A stretch of 64,000 bases of DNA. Origin: Bacteroidota bacterium. Its GTDB lineage: Bacteria > Bacteroidota > Bacteroidia > Bacteroidales > JAAUTT01. Below are positions 42,093-51,398 of the stretch, piece after piece. Within the stretch, counting starts at the first letter, position 1, and each line of letters opens with the position of its first letter. The stretch covers positions 124,001 through 188,000 of the forward strand of contig JAUZOO010000010.1 of assembly GCA_030706405.1 (NCBI GenBank). The letters are read 5' to 3'. Below the pieces are notes generated by a model, which saw only the letters and a program-made list of their open reading frames with translations, was not told where the DNA came from and did no database searches. The position numbers and the translations under genes are program-made.

Positions 42093-44273
42093 ATGAAACT
42101 ACCAAGATTAAGCCTATTTCTTATTTTATTTTTATGGCTTACCAGTGTCCAGGCTCAAGTAACGCCGGTTTATTTAGACCCTTCCCAACCGGTTGAAACT
42201 CGTGCTCGCGACCTGGTTTCGAAGATGACCCTCCAGGAAAAAGTTTTTCAGTTGATGAACGAAACTCCGGCGATTCCCCGCCTTAATATTCCTGCATACG
42301 ACTGGTGGAACGAATGTCTCCACGGAGTTGCCCGTTCCGGCGTAGCTACCGTATTTCCACAGGCTATCGGACTAGGCGCCACCTTCGACCCCGACCTTAT
42401 TTTTCGCGTAGGTACAGCGGTTTCCGACGAAGCTCGTGCCATGTACAATGCCTTTATCGACAACGGTTATCATCTTAAATATGGCGGACTGACTTTTTGG
42501 ACTCCGAACATCAATATTTTTCGCGATCCACGTTGGGGCAGGGGACAGGAAACTTATGGAGAAGACCCTTTCCTTACAGCATCAATGGGCGTAGCTTTGG
42601 TAAAAGGACTTCAGGGTAACGACCCCAACTACTTAAAAGTTGCAGCCTGTGCCAAGCACTTTGCAGTACACAGCGGACCCGAAAGGCTTCGGCACGAGTT
42701 TAACGTCAAACCTACTGATAAAGATTTGAACGAGACTTACCTTCCAGCATTCAAAGCCCTTGTAGATGCGGGTGTGGAAGCTGTAATGTGTGCTTACAAC
42801 CGTACCAACGACCAACCGTGCTGCTCAAACAATTATCTTATAAATGATGTATTGCGAGGCAAGTGGGGATTTAAAGGACATATCGTAAGCGATTGCGGCG
42901 CTATCGGCGATTTTTTTCAGGGACATAAAGTTACCAGCAGTATTGAAGGAGCAGCAACAATGGCCCTGCAGCATGGGGTAAACCTTAACTGCGGCGACGA
43001 ATATGCTACCCTGGCCGAAGCTGTTAAAAAAGGAACGGTTGACGAAAAGCTTATCGATAACACGCTGGTAACGCTACTTAAAACTCGTTTTAAACTGGGC
43101 ATGTTCGACCCAAAGGAAAAATGCCCGTACAATAGCATCAAAGCCGATGTAATTAACAGTCCCGAACACCGTCAGCTGGCACGCGAAGCAGCTTTAAAAT
43201 CGATGGTTCTTCTTAAAAATAATGGAGCATTGCCATTGAAGAATAATCTTCCGCGCTACTATGTTACCGGGCCTAATGCCACCAGTATTGAAGTATTACT
43301 TGGCAACTATTATGGTGTAAATAATAATCTATCGACTATTCTCGAAGGACTTGCATCACACGTTGGCCCCGGAAGTCAGCTCCAGTATAAGCCCGGATGC
43401 CTTGCTGATCGCGATAATATTAACCCCATCGACTGGACAACCTCCGAAGTTAAAGCTTCCGATGCAACCATTGTGGTACTTGGATTATCGGGCTATCTTG
43501 AAGGCGAAGAAGGCGAATCATTGGCTTCTGCTCATTTTGGCGACCGTCTGGATTACAATATCCCCAAAAATCAGGTCGACTTTCTCCGCAATCTCCGTAA
43601 AAATACTACCAAGCCTATTATTGTTGTAGTAACCGGAGGCAGCCCGATGAATCTTAGTGAAGTACATGAACTGGCCGATGCCGTTCTGCTGGCATGGTAT
43701 CCGGGCGAAGAAGGTGGAAACGCCGTTGCCGACATCATTTTTGGTAAAGTGTCCCCATCCGGAAAACTACCGGTAACCTTCCCTAAATCGCTCGACCAAC
43801 TTCCGGCTTACGAGGATTATAACATGACAGGCCGTACCTACCGTTATATGACCGCCGAACCTATGTACCCCTTTGGCTATGGTTTGAGCTACGGACGGTT
43901 TGAATATTCCGGGCTAAAAGTTTCGTCTAATAAAATAAAGAAAAACCAGTCACTGAGCGCTGAAGTTACTGTTACCAATACCGGGAAATCAGTTTCAGAT
44001 GAAGTGGTACAGCTTTATATCACCAGACCGGGGGCTAACAATCCGCTGTATTCATTGAAATCGGTTAAACGAATCAGCCTGAACCCGGGCGAATCCACAC
44101 AGGTAACATTCCCGATAACTCCCGAAATGCTTAGCGTTGTTAACGAAGTCGGTCAACAGGTATTATTGCCCGGAGACGTCAAGATCTGGGTGGGCGGTTC
44201 TCTTCCCGGTAAACGGAGTGAAGAACTCGGAATGCCCCAAGCCCAGAACATAACGGTGAATGTTTTGAAGTAA
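42093..44273 (+). CDS. GH3 beta-xylosidase
   Basis: A 726-aa exported enzyme (signal peptide ending VQAQ). GH3 N-terminal barrel: WNECLHGVARSGVATVFPQAIGLGATFD, GRGQETYGEDPFLTASMGVALVKGLQG, AACAKHFAVHSGPE and the nucleophile Asp in HIVSDCGAIGDFF (about 270). The alpha/beta C-domain has LLKNNGALPL and a FnIII-like end (YPFGYGLSYGRFEYSGL...). WWNECLHGV and SDCGAI are features of the plant-type xylosidase subgroup that includes bacterial beta-xylosidases. Periplasmic release of xylose from xylo-oligosaccharides is expected. Confidence 0.92.
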   Translation: MKLPRLSLFLILFLWLTSVQAQVTPVYLDPSQPVETRARDLVSKMTLQEKVFQLMNETPAIPRLNIPAYDWWNECLHGVARSGVATVFPQAIGLGATFDPDLIFRVGTAVSDEARAMYNAFIDNGYHLKYGGLTFWTPNINIFRDPRWGRGQETYGEDPFLTASMGVALVKGLQGNDPNYLKVAACAKHFAVHSGPERLRHEFNVKPTDKDLNETYLPAFKALVDAGVEAVMCAYNRTNDQPCCSNNYLINDVLRGKWGFKGHIVSDCGAIGDFFQGHKVTSSIEGAATMALQHGVNLNCGDEYATLAEAVKKGTVDEKLIDNTLVTLLKTRFKLGMFDPKEKCPYNSIKADVINSPEHRQLAREAALKSMVLLKNNGALPLKNNLPRYYVTGPNATSIEVLLGNYYGVNNNLSTILEGLASHVGPGSQLQYKPGCLADRDNINPIDWTTSEVKASDATIVVLGLSGYLEGEEGESLASAHFGDRLDYNIPKNQVDFLRNLRKNTTKPIIVVVTGGSPMNLSEVHELADAVLLAWYPGEEGGNAVADIIFGKVSPSGKLPVTFPKSLDQLPAYEDYNMTGRTYRYMTAEPMYPFGYGLSYGRFEYSGLKVSSNKIKKNQSLSAEVTVTNTGKSVSDEVVQLYITRPGANNPLYSLKSVKRISLNPGESTQVTFPITPEMLSVVNEVGQQVLLPGDVKIWVGGSLPGKRSEELGMPQAQNITVNVLK

Positions 44274-44350
44274 CGAAGAAGCAAACCGTTGAATATTGAA
44301 ACATCAAACCATCATAACTCTAAAAAACTAACTAAAACTTAACCAGCCTA

Positions 44351-44401
44351 TGACATAGCAGTATTACCACCGAATAGTATTCTGCTTCTGACAAAGCAGT
44401 G
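44351..44401 (+). repeat. Nested hairpins before susC
   Basis: CTGCTT-ctgaca-AAGCAG (44382-44399) is a perfect 6-bp stem, and the upstream AGCAGTATT can pair with AGTATTCTGCT as an alternative fold. The two cannot form together, so this leader could be regulatory or just a weak terminator of GH3. Confidence 0.45.
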
Positions 44402-44458
44402 GAAACGTTGAATAAATAAACAGGAATAACATACATTTACTTTAAACCACTAACTTTT

Positions 44459-47400
44459 ATGAAAAAAAACAATTTATGGAAGAGTAAGGTGAACACTTAT
44501 CCGGGAGCCCCAAATGTAACGCTTCGGTTTTTGTCCCTTTCTTTAATAGTCGGGCTACTATGCTTTAACACCTTTAACACCAGTGCAGCCAGTCTTAAAG
44601 CTGCCACAGGAAACTCTATCTGTGCCAAACAAGCACAAAAAATTACAGGAAAAGTTACTGATGCTTCCACAGGCGAAGGTCTTCCGGGAGTAAGCGTAAT
44701 TATTGCAGGGACTACCTCTGGAGCATCTACCGATATTAACGGTAATTACCAGGTTGAAGTACCCAATGCATCTGCAAAATTGTCTTTTTCGTTTATCGGC
44801 TACACAACTCAGGTGGTTGAGGTTTCCGGAAAAAGCGTAATCAATATTCAGTTGGCCAGCGAATCCAAAAAACTTGAAGAAGTAGTGGTTGTTGGTTATG
44901 GAACTCAAAAAAAGAGTGACGTTACCGGAGCTACCGTACGGGTGGATGAAAAAGCCCTTCGCGAAATACCTGCCGTCAATATGCAGGAAGCCCTTCAAGG
45001 ACGTGCTGCAGGGGTAGAAATTCAAAGAATTGGAACCCAGCCGGGAGCCGGAGCTCAAATCCGCATTCGTGGAGAGCGTTCTATCCTTGGCTCAAACGAT
45101 CCTCTTATCGTTCTGGATGGAATTCCTTTTGAAGGCAACATCAATGACATCAACCAAAATGATATTGAGTCGGTTGTGGCTCTAAAAGATGCTTCTGCTA
45201 CGGCTATTTACGGGTCCAGAGGTGCTAACGGGGTTATCCTTGTTTCCACTAAGAGAGGAAAAGCGGGAACTACTAAGTTTTCATACGTTGGATACTATGG
45301 TGTTAGTTCTGTAGCACGCAAATATCCCGTATATAACGCGCAGGAATATCGTGCTATGCGAGATATATCGCCTTATACACAGGGTTATATGGCTGCAGAA
45401 TTACAATCAATAGCTAATGGTACAAGTACCAACTGGCAAGACCTGATGTACCAAAATGGATATACCACCAACCATACGTTAACCGCTTCAGGGGGAAATG
45501 AATACAACCAATTTTCAATTGGGGGCGATTACCTAAAACAAACTACCGTATTACCGGGTCAGGATTTTGCGCGCTATGCCTTACGTGCTACCGGAGATTT
45601 TAAAGTAGGTCAGAAATTTAAAATTGGGTTAAATACGATGAACTCAGTAACGGTAAACAATGGGTCTCAATTTAACAACCCAATGTTCCCTATAATTTCG
45701 TTAAGTCCCTTGGAACCTGCATATAATGCTGATGGAACAATAAACAGAACTCCGGCAGGTAACCCCGATGAGACAGCTTCTCAATACAGCCCGTTACTGT
45801 TAAAAAATAACAACAATAACTGGGTTGACAAAGTTCGCCGGCTTCACACATTTAACAGCTTATACGCTGAATACGAAATTATAAGAGGGCTGAAATACCG
45901 TATGAATGTAGGACTCGATTTTCGTCAACAGGAAAATGACCAATTTCAGGGAGCAGACAGCTATTTCCGTCCAGGGAAAGGGAATACAGCAAGCGTTAAC
46001 AATACCGAAGGATGGGGCTATACCGTTGAAAACCTGCTTACTTTTGAAAGAACTTTTGCTCAAAAACACAGAGTTTCATTTACCGGATTATATAGCAGAC
46101 AGGAAGACCATACTCACAATACTTACATAAGCAAAGACTCCATTGATGCTGATTTTATAGAGTACTTCAACCTGGGGCAGTCGAATCAATCAACAAGTAA
46201 CCTGCCAAACTATAGTGGGGGCGAGAGTTCGTGGGGATTGATCTCCTACATGGCCCGTGTAAACTATGCTTATGACGATAAATACCTTCTTACAGTTACA
46301 GGTCGTATGGACGGCTCGTCGAGATTAGCAGAAGGGCATAAATGGCATCGGTATCCGGCGGTATCTGTGGGTTGGAATATCAGCAAGGAAGCTTTTATGC
46401 AAAATATAAAAGAGATATCAAGCTTAAAACTTCGGGCCGGTTGGGGCGAAACATCAAACCAGGCAGTATCTCCGTATGCTTCGCTGGGCGGGCTGTCTAA
46501 TTCTATAAGTACGAATGGAGTAAACCAACCTGTAAAGTATAATTACGGAACAAAGGTGGTAAGCGGATACTACGTAGCTTCTATCAAGAATCCCACACTC
46601 GATTGGGAATATACCCGTACTGTAAATGTTGGTTTGGATTTTGGAATCTTAAATAACCGCATTACCGGTAGTGTTGAAGTATATAAAGCTAAGACTCATG
46701 GAATTCTGTATAGCCAGAGTCTTCCGGCTTCTTCCGGAATCCCCAATTCGTACAATACCAATATTGGTAAAATGGAGAACAAAGGGTTAGAAATTACAAT
46801 TTCTTCTACCAATATCTCAACTCATGGCTTTACCTGGAGTACCGATCTTAACTTTTTCCTTAACCGTAATAAGTTAGTAAGTCTGCAATCCGGATTTACA
46901 AAAAATATTAGCAATCAGTTGTTTGTAGGCCAGCCATTAACAGCTATTTACGATTATAATAAATTAGGAATTTGGCAAACCAGTGAAGCTGCCGAGGCTG
47001 CAAAATATGGACAGTTGCCGGGACAAATCAAAGTGGAAGACCTTAACCACGATGGTGTCATTGATCCGGATAACGACCGAAAAATTATCGGTTCCAGCGA
47101 AGCCAAATGGCAGGGAGGTATGACCAACCGGTTTTCTTACAAGGGTTTTGACTTTTCATTTGTTCTTTATACCCGTATGGGCGGAACTTTGATTAGCGGG
47201 GTACACATGCCTCAAGCCGCTTACTTAACCATGTTGAACGGCGTAAGGAATGGTTTGAAAGTAAATTATTGGACTCCAACCAATCCAACTAACGATTTTC
47301 CTATGCCATCAGCTACAATTACCCCTCCTAAAGCCACAACAGCTGCCTCTACTTTAGCTTATTATGATGCCAGCTTTGTAAAAGTAAGGAGTATTAATTT

Positions 47401-47656
47401 TGGTTACACCCTTCCCAAGTCGCTTCTATCTAAATTCAAAATTGAAACGATTCGATTCTATGTGACCGCACAAAATCCATTCCTTCTTTATTCTCCCTAT
47501 GTAAAAAAGGGTGGGGTCGATCCGGAACCTACCGGAACAGGCACCAATGGCTTTGTTAACAGCACAGGAGGAAACATTTCGTCGCGTGCCCTGACCATTG
47601 CAGCTGCAACGCCTCCTCTTAAATCATTTCTCTTTGGGGTGAACCTAAATTTCTAA
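44459..47656 (+). CDS. SusC-like TonB-dependent outer-membrane transporter
   Basis: A 1065-aa outer-membrane import channel. N-terminal signal region, CarboxypepD_reg domain (ITGKVTDASTGEGLPGVSVIIAGTTSGASTDINGNYQV, about 62-100), TonB box EEVVVVGYGTQKKSDVTGA (about 140-158), plug (LREIPAVNMQEALQGRAAGVEI, VLDGIPFEG, LKDASATAIYGSRGANGVIL) and a 22-strand barrel ending SFLFGVNLNF. Full length, TonB-box intact. It forms the SusCD pedal-bin complex with the next gene and takes up xylo-oligosaccharides (substrate from context). Confidence 0.96.
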   Translation: MKKNNLWKSKVNTYPGAPNVTLRFLSLSLIVGLLCFNTFNTSAASLKAATGNSICAKQAQKITGKVTDASTGEGLPGVSVIIAGTTSGASTDINGNYQVEVPNASAKLSFSFIGYTTQVVEVSGKSVINIQLASESKKLEEVVVVGYGTQKKSDVTGATVRVDEKALREIPAVNMQEALQGRAAGVEIQRIGTQPGAGAQIRIRGERSILGSNDPLIVLDGIPFEGNINDINQNDIESVVALKDASATAIYGSRGANGVILVSTKRGKAGTTKFSYVGYYGVSSVARKYPVYNAQEYRAMRDISPYTQGYMAAELQSIANGTSTNWQDLMYQNGYTTNHTLTASGGNEYNQFSIGGDYLKQTTVLPGQDFARYALRATGDFKVGQKFKIGLNTMNSVTVNNGSQFNNPMFPIISLSPLEPAYNADGTINRTPAGNPDETASQYSPLLLKNNNNNWVDKVRRLHTFNSLYAEYEIIRGLKYRMNVGLDFRQQENDQFQGADSYFRPGKGNTASVNNTEGWGYTVENLLTFERTFAQKHRVSFTGLYSRQEDHTHNTYISKDSIDADFIEYFNLGQSNQSTSNLPNYSGGESSWGLISYMARVNYAYDDKYLLTVTGRMDGSSRLAEGHKWHRYPAVSVGWNISKEAFMQNIKEISSLKLRAGWGETSNQAVSPYASLGGLSNSISTNGVNQPVKYNYGTKVVSGYYVASIKNPTLDWEYTRTVNVGLDFGILNNRITGSVEVYKAKTHGILYSQSLPASSGIPNSYNTNIGKMENKGLEITISSTNISTHGFTWSTDLNFFLNRNKLVSLQSGFTKNISNQLFVGQPLTAIYDYNKLGIWQTSEAAEAAKYGQLPGQIKVEDLNHDGVIDPDNDRKIIGSSEAKWQGGMTNRFSYKGFDFSFVLYTRMGGTLISGVHMPQAAYLTMLNGVRNGLKVNYWTPTNPTNDFPMPSATITPPKATTAASTLAYYDASFVKVRSINFGYTLPKSLLSKFKIETIRFYVTAQNPFLLYSPYVKKGGVDPEPTGTGTNGFVNSTGGNISSRALTIAAATPPLKSFLFGVNLNF

Positions 47657-47674
47657 TCTTAAAAAATGTACGAT

Positions 47675-49510
47675 ATGAAAATTAAAAATAAAATATCAGC
47701 CACATTTATAGCTGTCATCACTTTAGCGACATTAGTCGCAGGGTGCAGCAACGATATATTGACTGAATCACCTTATACCAGTTTTACTACCGAATATTTT
47801 AAAACTGCCGACGGGCTGCAAAATGGCGTCAATGCAGTTTATGCAGGTATGCGATACGACTATGGCCCTATGGGGGCTCTCGACATCTCAAATGTAGGAA
47901 CGGATGAGTGGTCTTTTGGAGACCAGGGGCTCTCTGGCGATGTTTTCCAGGAAGGTACTTACATTACGACAAGTTCCGACGGCGCAATTCTTACTGCATG
48001 GAATCGAAATTACTGGCACATTAATCTTTGCAATGCTATTCTTCAATACGCACCAGGGGTATCGATGAGCGAATCCGATAAGACTACTGCAATGGCTGAA
48101 GCCCACTATTTAAGGGCTCACCTTTATATGTGTCTTGTTGAACAATTCGGGGCAGTTCCGCTGAACCTTGGAGCTGGCGATTTGCAATTTAACACTAACC
48201 CGTCAAGCGAATTTTTTAGATTGCCGGTTAACGACGTCCTTATTAAAGATTATAAGGCAATCATTTCAGATTTGATCTATGCCAGCCAAAACCTTCCGGA
48301 TAAGAGACCTGTGGCTGCCTTCAAACTCTCGAAAGCTGCCGCCCTGCATTTACTTGCCAGAGCCTACCTTTTCCGTGGATATTCATCCGTTGCAAAAGTT
48401 TCTACCGACTTTGACAGTGCCTATTTCTATGCTAAAAAGTTGATTGATAACAGAGCTACTTATGGCTGCGATCTGCTTCAGGATTATGGCGATGTCCATA
48501 AAGTTGGCAACGATTATAACCAGGAAGTTCTCTATTCAGTAGAGCGGTTGTCTCAAAACAATTCAGCGAATGAATACCAGGCTCCCAGCTCCGACTTTGC
48601 CAATAAGGTTAATATTGCCAATAACATGTTTAACTGTAATTACCAGCAACCTACGTTTAAAAACTCCAGTATTGGTTGTATTGATGGACGCCCCCTTCAA
48701 TATGGACGTCCGTTGCGTCGCTACTGCCCCACTAAATGGCTATTAGATACAGCATTCGCTGAAAAGGCAAATGACAGTCGGTTTGACAATAGTTTTCGTA
48801 CGGTATGGCTGGCAGCCTCAGTTAATGCTTCCGGGACATCGGCGTACACCACCTATGTAAATAACCTGACATCCCTTGGACTGGCAATTGGCGATACTGC
48901 TATCGTATTATGCCCAACAGTAGATGCTTACAACGCACGTGTAGCGTATGCCAATGCTAAAAATAAGCGATATGCAATTTATGGGCCGAACCAGTTCTAT
49001 AATCATGGGTACAACCAATTGAGCAATTTGGTTTTCCCGAATCTGAAAAAATACGACGACCCTAATCGTGCTAATTTCCAGGATGTTTCTGGCCGTCCCT
49101 TTATTGTTAGTAAATTATCTGAGACCTATCTGATTGCTGCTGAAGCTGCTTTGCAGGCAGGACATCCGGCCGATGCGGTTCCATTACTCAACACTATTAG
49201 GGAAAGAGCAGCTTACCGGCCTGGGTTATCGGCAACCGACCTTGCAGCCCGGAAGCTCGCTATGGATATTGATGTTTCGAAAGTTACCCTCGATTTTATT
49301 ATGGACGAGCGTACCCGTGAACTTTGCGGAGAAAGCAAGCGCTGGCCCGATTTGGCGGTAAGAGGATTATTGGTACGCCGTGTAAAAGCGCATAACCCGG
49401 ATGGGGCTACTAACGTCAAGGATTTTCATATGTTGAAACCTATTCCTTTGACCCAACTCGATGCTATTTCAGATCCTGATAAGGCAAAATATCAGAATCC
49501 CGGATATTAA
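47675..49510 (+). CDS. SusD/RagB-like surface glycan-binding lipoprotein
   Basis: A 611-aa lipoprotein. I start at MKIKNKISATF (47675), as the ORF-track start adds three residues; the lipobox LVAGC is at Cys24. Helical SusD features: AWNRNYWHINLCNAIL, EAHYLRAHLYMCLVEQFGAVPL, KAAALHLLARAYLF, and the C-terminal LIAAEAALQAGHPADAVPLLNTIRERA and FIMDERTRELCGESKRWPDLAVRG. It begins 18 bp after susC and caps the SusC channel. Confidence 0.96.
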   Translation: MKIKNKISATFIAVITLATLVAGCSNDILTESPYTSFTTEYFKTADGLQNGVNAVYAGMRYDYGPMGALDISNVGTDEWSFGDQGLSGDVFQEGTYITTSSDGAILTAWNRNYWHINLCNAILQYAPGVSMSESDKTTAMAEAHYLRAHLYMCLVEQFGAVPLNLGAGDLQFNTNPSSEFFRLPVNDVLIKDYKAIISDLIYASQNLPDKRPVAAFKLSKAAALHLLARAYLFRGYSSVAKVSTDFDSAYFYAKKLIDNRATYGCDLLQDYGDVHKVGNDYNQEVLYSVERLSQNNSANEYQAPSSDFANKVNIANNMFNCNYQQPTFKNSSIGCIDGRPLQYGRPLRRYCPTKWLLDTAFAEKANDSRFDNSFRTVWLAASVNASGTSAYTTYVNNLTSLGLAIGDTAIVLCPTVDAYNARVAYANAKNKRYAIYGPNQFYNHGYNQLSNLVFPNLKKYDDPNRANFQDVSGRPFIVSKLSETYLIAAEAALQAGHPADAVPLLNTIRERAAYRPGLSATDLAARKLAMDIDVSKVTLDFIMDERTRELCGESKRWPDLAVRGLLVRRVKAHNPDGATNVKDFHMLKPIPLTQLDAISDPDKAKYQNPGY

Positions 49511-49545
49511 TTAATTGCAAAAGAACGATTTGTAAAACACAACAG

Positions 49546-49587
49546 GATTACGAAACCCTGTTACGAAAGCTTCTGGGTTTCGTAATC
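49546..49587 (+). repeat. Perfect hairpin between susD and the GH10 gene
   Basis: A 13-bp perfect stem GATTACGAAACCC / GGGTTTCGTAATC with a 16-nt loop and a weak tail (ttcaaat). Probably partial termination or an RNA end that shields susCD mRNA, giving more SusCD than enzyme (inference). Confidence 0.75.
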
Positions 49588-49605
49588 TTCAAATAAAAAT
49601 ACAAC

Positions 49606-51225
49606 ATGATGAAAACAAAATTATTTGTTCCGATCATATTTCTTGGCCTGCTAGCCAATTTCTCATCCTGTGTTAAGCAGGATGCTGTAAATGTTTTGGC
49701 TGAAGGGAATTTTGCTGATACTACGGGTACGCTAAAAGGCAACTCTTCATTTCCAATTGGCTTTGGCATCGATTATACTCCATTTTTAAATAATGCTAGG
49801 TACAAAACTATAGTAGCCAGAGAAGGAAGTTCCGTAACCTTCGGGTATCATATGAAACACGGTGCTTTGGTTCAAAACGATGGATCTATTGACTTTACCA
49901 AAGCCGATGCTTTATATAATGCAGCAACTGCTGCCGGTCTTGAAGTTTATGGCCATACATTGGGATGGCACTCGAACCAGAATGCGACTTACCTGAAAAA
50001 TTATGCCAAAATTGTTATACCGGCATCTACAGAGCTCTTGTCAAATCCTGGGTTTGAAACCACTAACAGTTCGTTGTTTGCTAATTGGTCTGTTTTGAAT
50101 ACCAGTCTCGGAACTTTCTCAGCAGCTACAGGGGCTAATGTACACGCTGGCAGTTACGCTTTAAAATGCGCAGTAACAACAGCCGGCAGCAGCTGGAAAA
50201 TGCAAATTTTAAGTGATGCGGCATCTGTCTCGTCTAGTAAAACCTATACCGTATCGTTTTTCATTAAAGCAGATGCAGCCACAACAATCCAGTTTGAACT
50301 TAGAAATAACGATGCTTCTTCAACGGTTCAATATGTAGGAAGCCAGAATGTATCCACCGGGTGGAGTCAGATTACCTACAATTACACACCCAAGAACACT
50401 ACCTTAGCTATTGCATTTGACCTTGGAGCCACTGCCACCAATTATTACATTGATGATGTAAGTATCAAAGAAGCTGTTACAGCTCCATCCGGAGCTCAGG
50501 TTGCAGCCCTATTGGATGCAGCGTTGAACGATTTCATTACCAAAACCGTTACCCATTATAAAGGGGAAGTTAAGGCTTGGGATGTAATCAACGAAATTTT
50601 GGCCGACAATGGAGCCATTCGTAACAACAGTAATACCGACACAAAACCTGCTGATGTGTTGGTTTGGTCAAACTACCTGGGTAAAAGTTTTGGTGTAAAA
50701 GCGTTTACTTATGCCCATGCCGCCGACCCAAGTGCTTTGTTATTTATTAACGATTATGCACTGGAATCCAACAATGCTAAGGTCGACTCTCTGGTTGCCT
50801 ACGTAAATTACCTTAAAGCTAACGGAGTTCAGGTTGATGGTATTGGAACCCAAATGCACATCAATATCAACACTTCTTATGCCGGTATTGATAATGCATT
50901 CCAAAAACTGGCAGCAACAGGCCTGAAGGTGCGTATTTCGGAATTGGATGTTTGTGCCAATCCATTAGCAAAGCCCAATTTTCTTACTGCTTATACAAAA
51001 TATGCTTATGATTATCAAGCTAATATGTATAAATATGTTGTTGATTCTTACATAAAAAATGTACCGGCAGCCCAAAGGTATGGAGTGACCATTTGGGGTG
51101 TTGACGATCCGGAAAGTTGGATTATTGTTAGTCAGGGAAAGGTTGATGCTCCGTTGCTTTTTGACAAGAATTTTGCTAAAAAGCCTGCTTATTCAGGAGT
51201 ATTAAAGGCTCTTCAAGCTAAATAA
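49606..51225 (+). CDS. Surface GH10 endo-xylanase with inserted carbohydrate-binding module
   Basis: A 539-aa lipoprotein (lipobox Cys near 24, ANFSSC). The GH10 barrel is split: the first part has GYHMKHGALVQ and YGHTLGWHSNQN, then residues about 145-300 hold a CBM4/9-like beta-sandwich (LLSNPGFETTNSSLFANWSVL ... YYIDDVSIKEA), then the barrel resumes. The acid/base Glu330 is in AWDVINEILADNG and the nucleophile Glu446 in VRISELDVCAN. The insertion in the barrel is a known design of Bacteroidota xylan-locus xylanases that act at the cell surface on polymeric xylan. Confidence 0.93.
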   Translation: MMKTKLFVPIIFLGLLANFSSCVKQDAVNVLAEGNFADTTGTLKGNSSFPIGFGIDYTPFLNNARYKTIVAREGSSVTFGYHMKHGALVQNDGSIDFTKADALYNAATAAGLEVYGHTLGWHSNQNATYLKNYAKIVIPASTELLSNPGFETTNSSLFANWSVLNTSLGTFSAATGANVHAGSYALKCAVTTAGSSWKMQILSDAASVSSSKTYTVSFFIKADAATTIQFELRNNDASSTVQYVGSQNVSTGWSQITYNYTPKNTTLAIAFDLGATATNYYIDDVSIKEAVTAPSGAQVAALLDAALNDFITKTVTHYKGEVKAWDVINEILADNGAIRNNSNTDTKPADVLVWSNYLGKSFGVKAFTYAHAADPSALLFINDYALESNNAKVDSLVAYVNYLKANGVQVDGIGTQMHININTSYAGIDNAFQKLAATGLKVRISELDVCANPLAKPNFLTAYTKYAYDYQANMYKYVVDSYIKNVPAAQRYGVTIWGVDDPESWIIVSQGKVDAPLLFDKNFAKKPAYSGVLKALQAK

Positions 51226-51270
51226 GTGAATCATTTCATAGTAGTTGTAATTAGTTTTCATTTGTAAGCT

Positions 51271-51298
51271 GCTGCCCGGTGAAAAGCCGGGCAGCTTT
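51271..51298 (+). terminator. Hairpin after the GH10 lipoprotein gene
   Basis: GCTGCCCGG-tgaaaag-CCGGGCAGC, a perfect 9-bp stem followed by tttaaa. Likely terminator of the susC-susD-xylanase unit, though its T tail is short. Confidence 0.7.
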
Positions 51299-51329
51299 AA
51301 ACGGATTATTATGTACTAATAATCCGTTT
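51299..51329. repeat. Perfect 13-bp palindrome directly abutting the hairpin
   Basis: AAACGGATTATTA-tgtac-TAATAATCCGTTT with no gap after the previous hairpin. Could be a second stop signal on both strands, or an operator of the 51399 gene. Confidence 0.8.
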
Positions 51330-51398
51330 ATTCTATCACCTTCTTCTGTTTTATGCCCCGAGACTTATTCTTCAAAATCAAATTTAAATTATGGGTTT

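Noticed and set aside
51279-51398. N-terminal extension of the GH35-like protein
   Set aside because: The first 40 residues cover two palindromes and precede a clear signal peptide at 51399.
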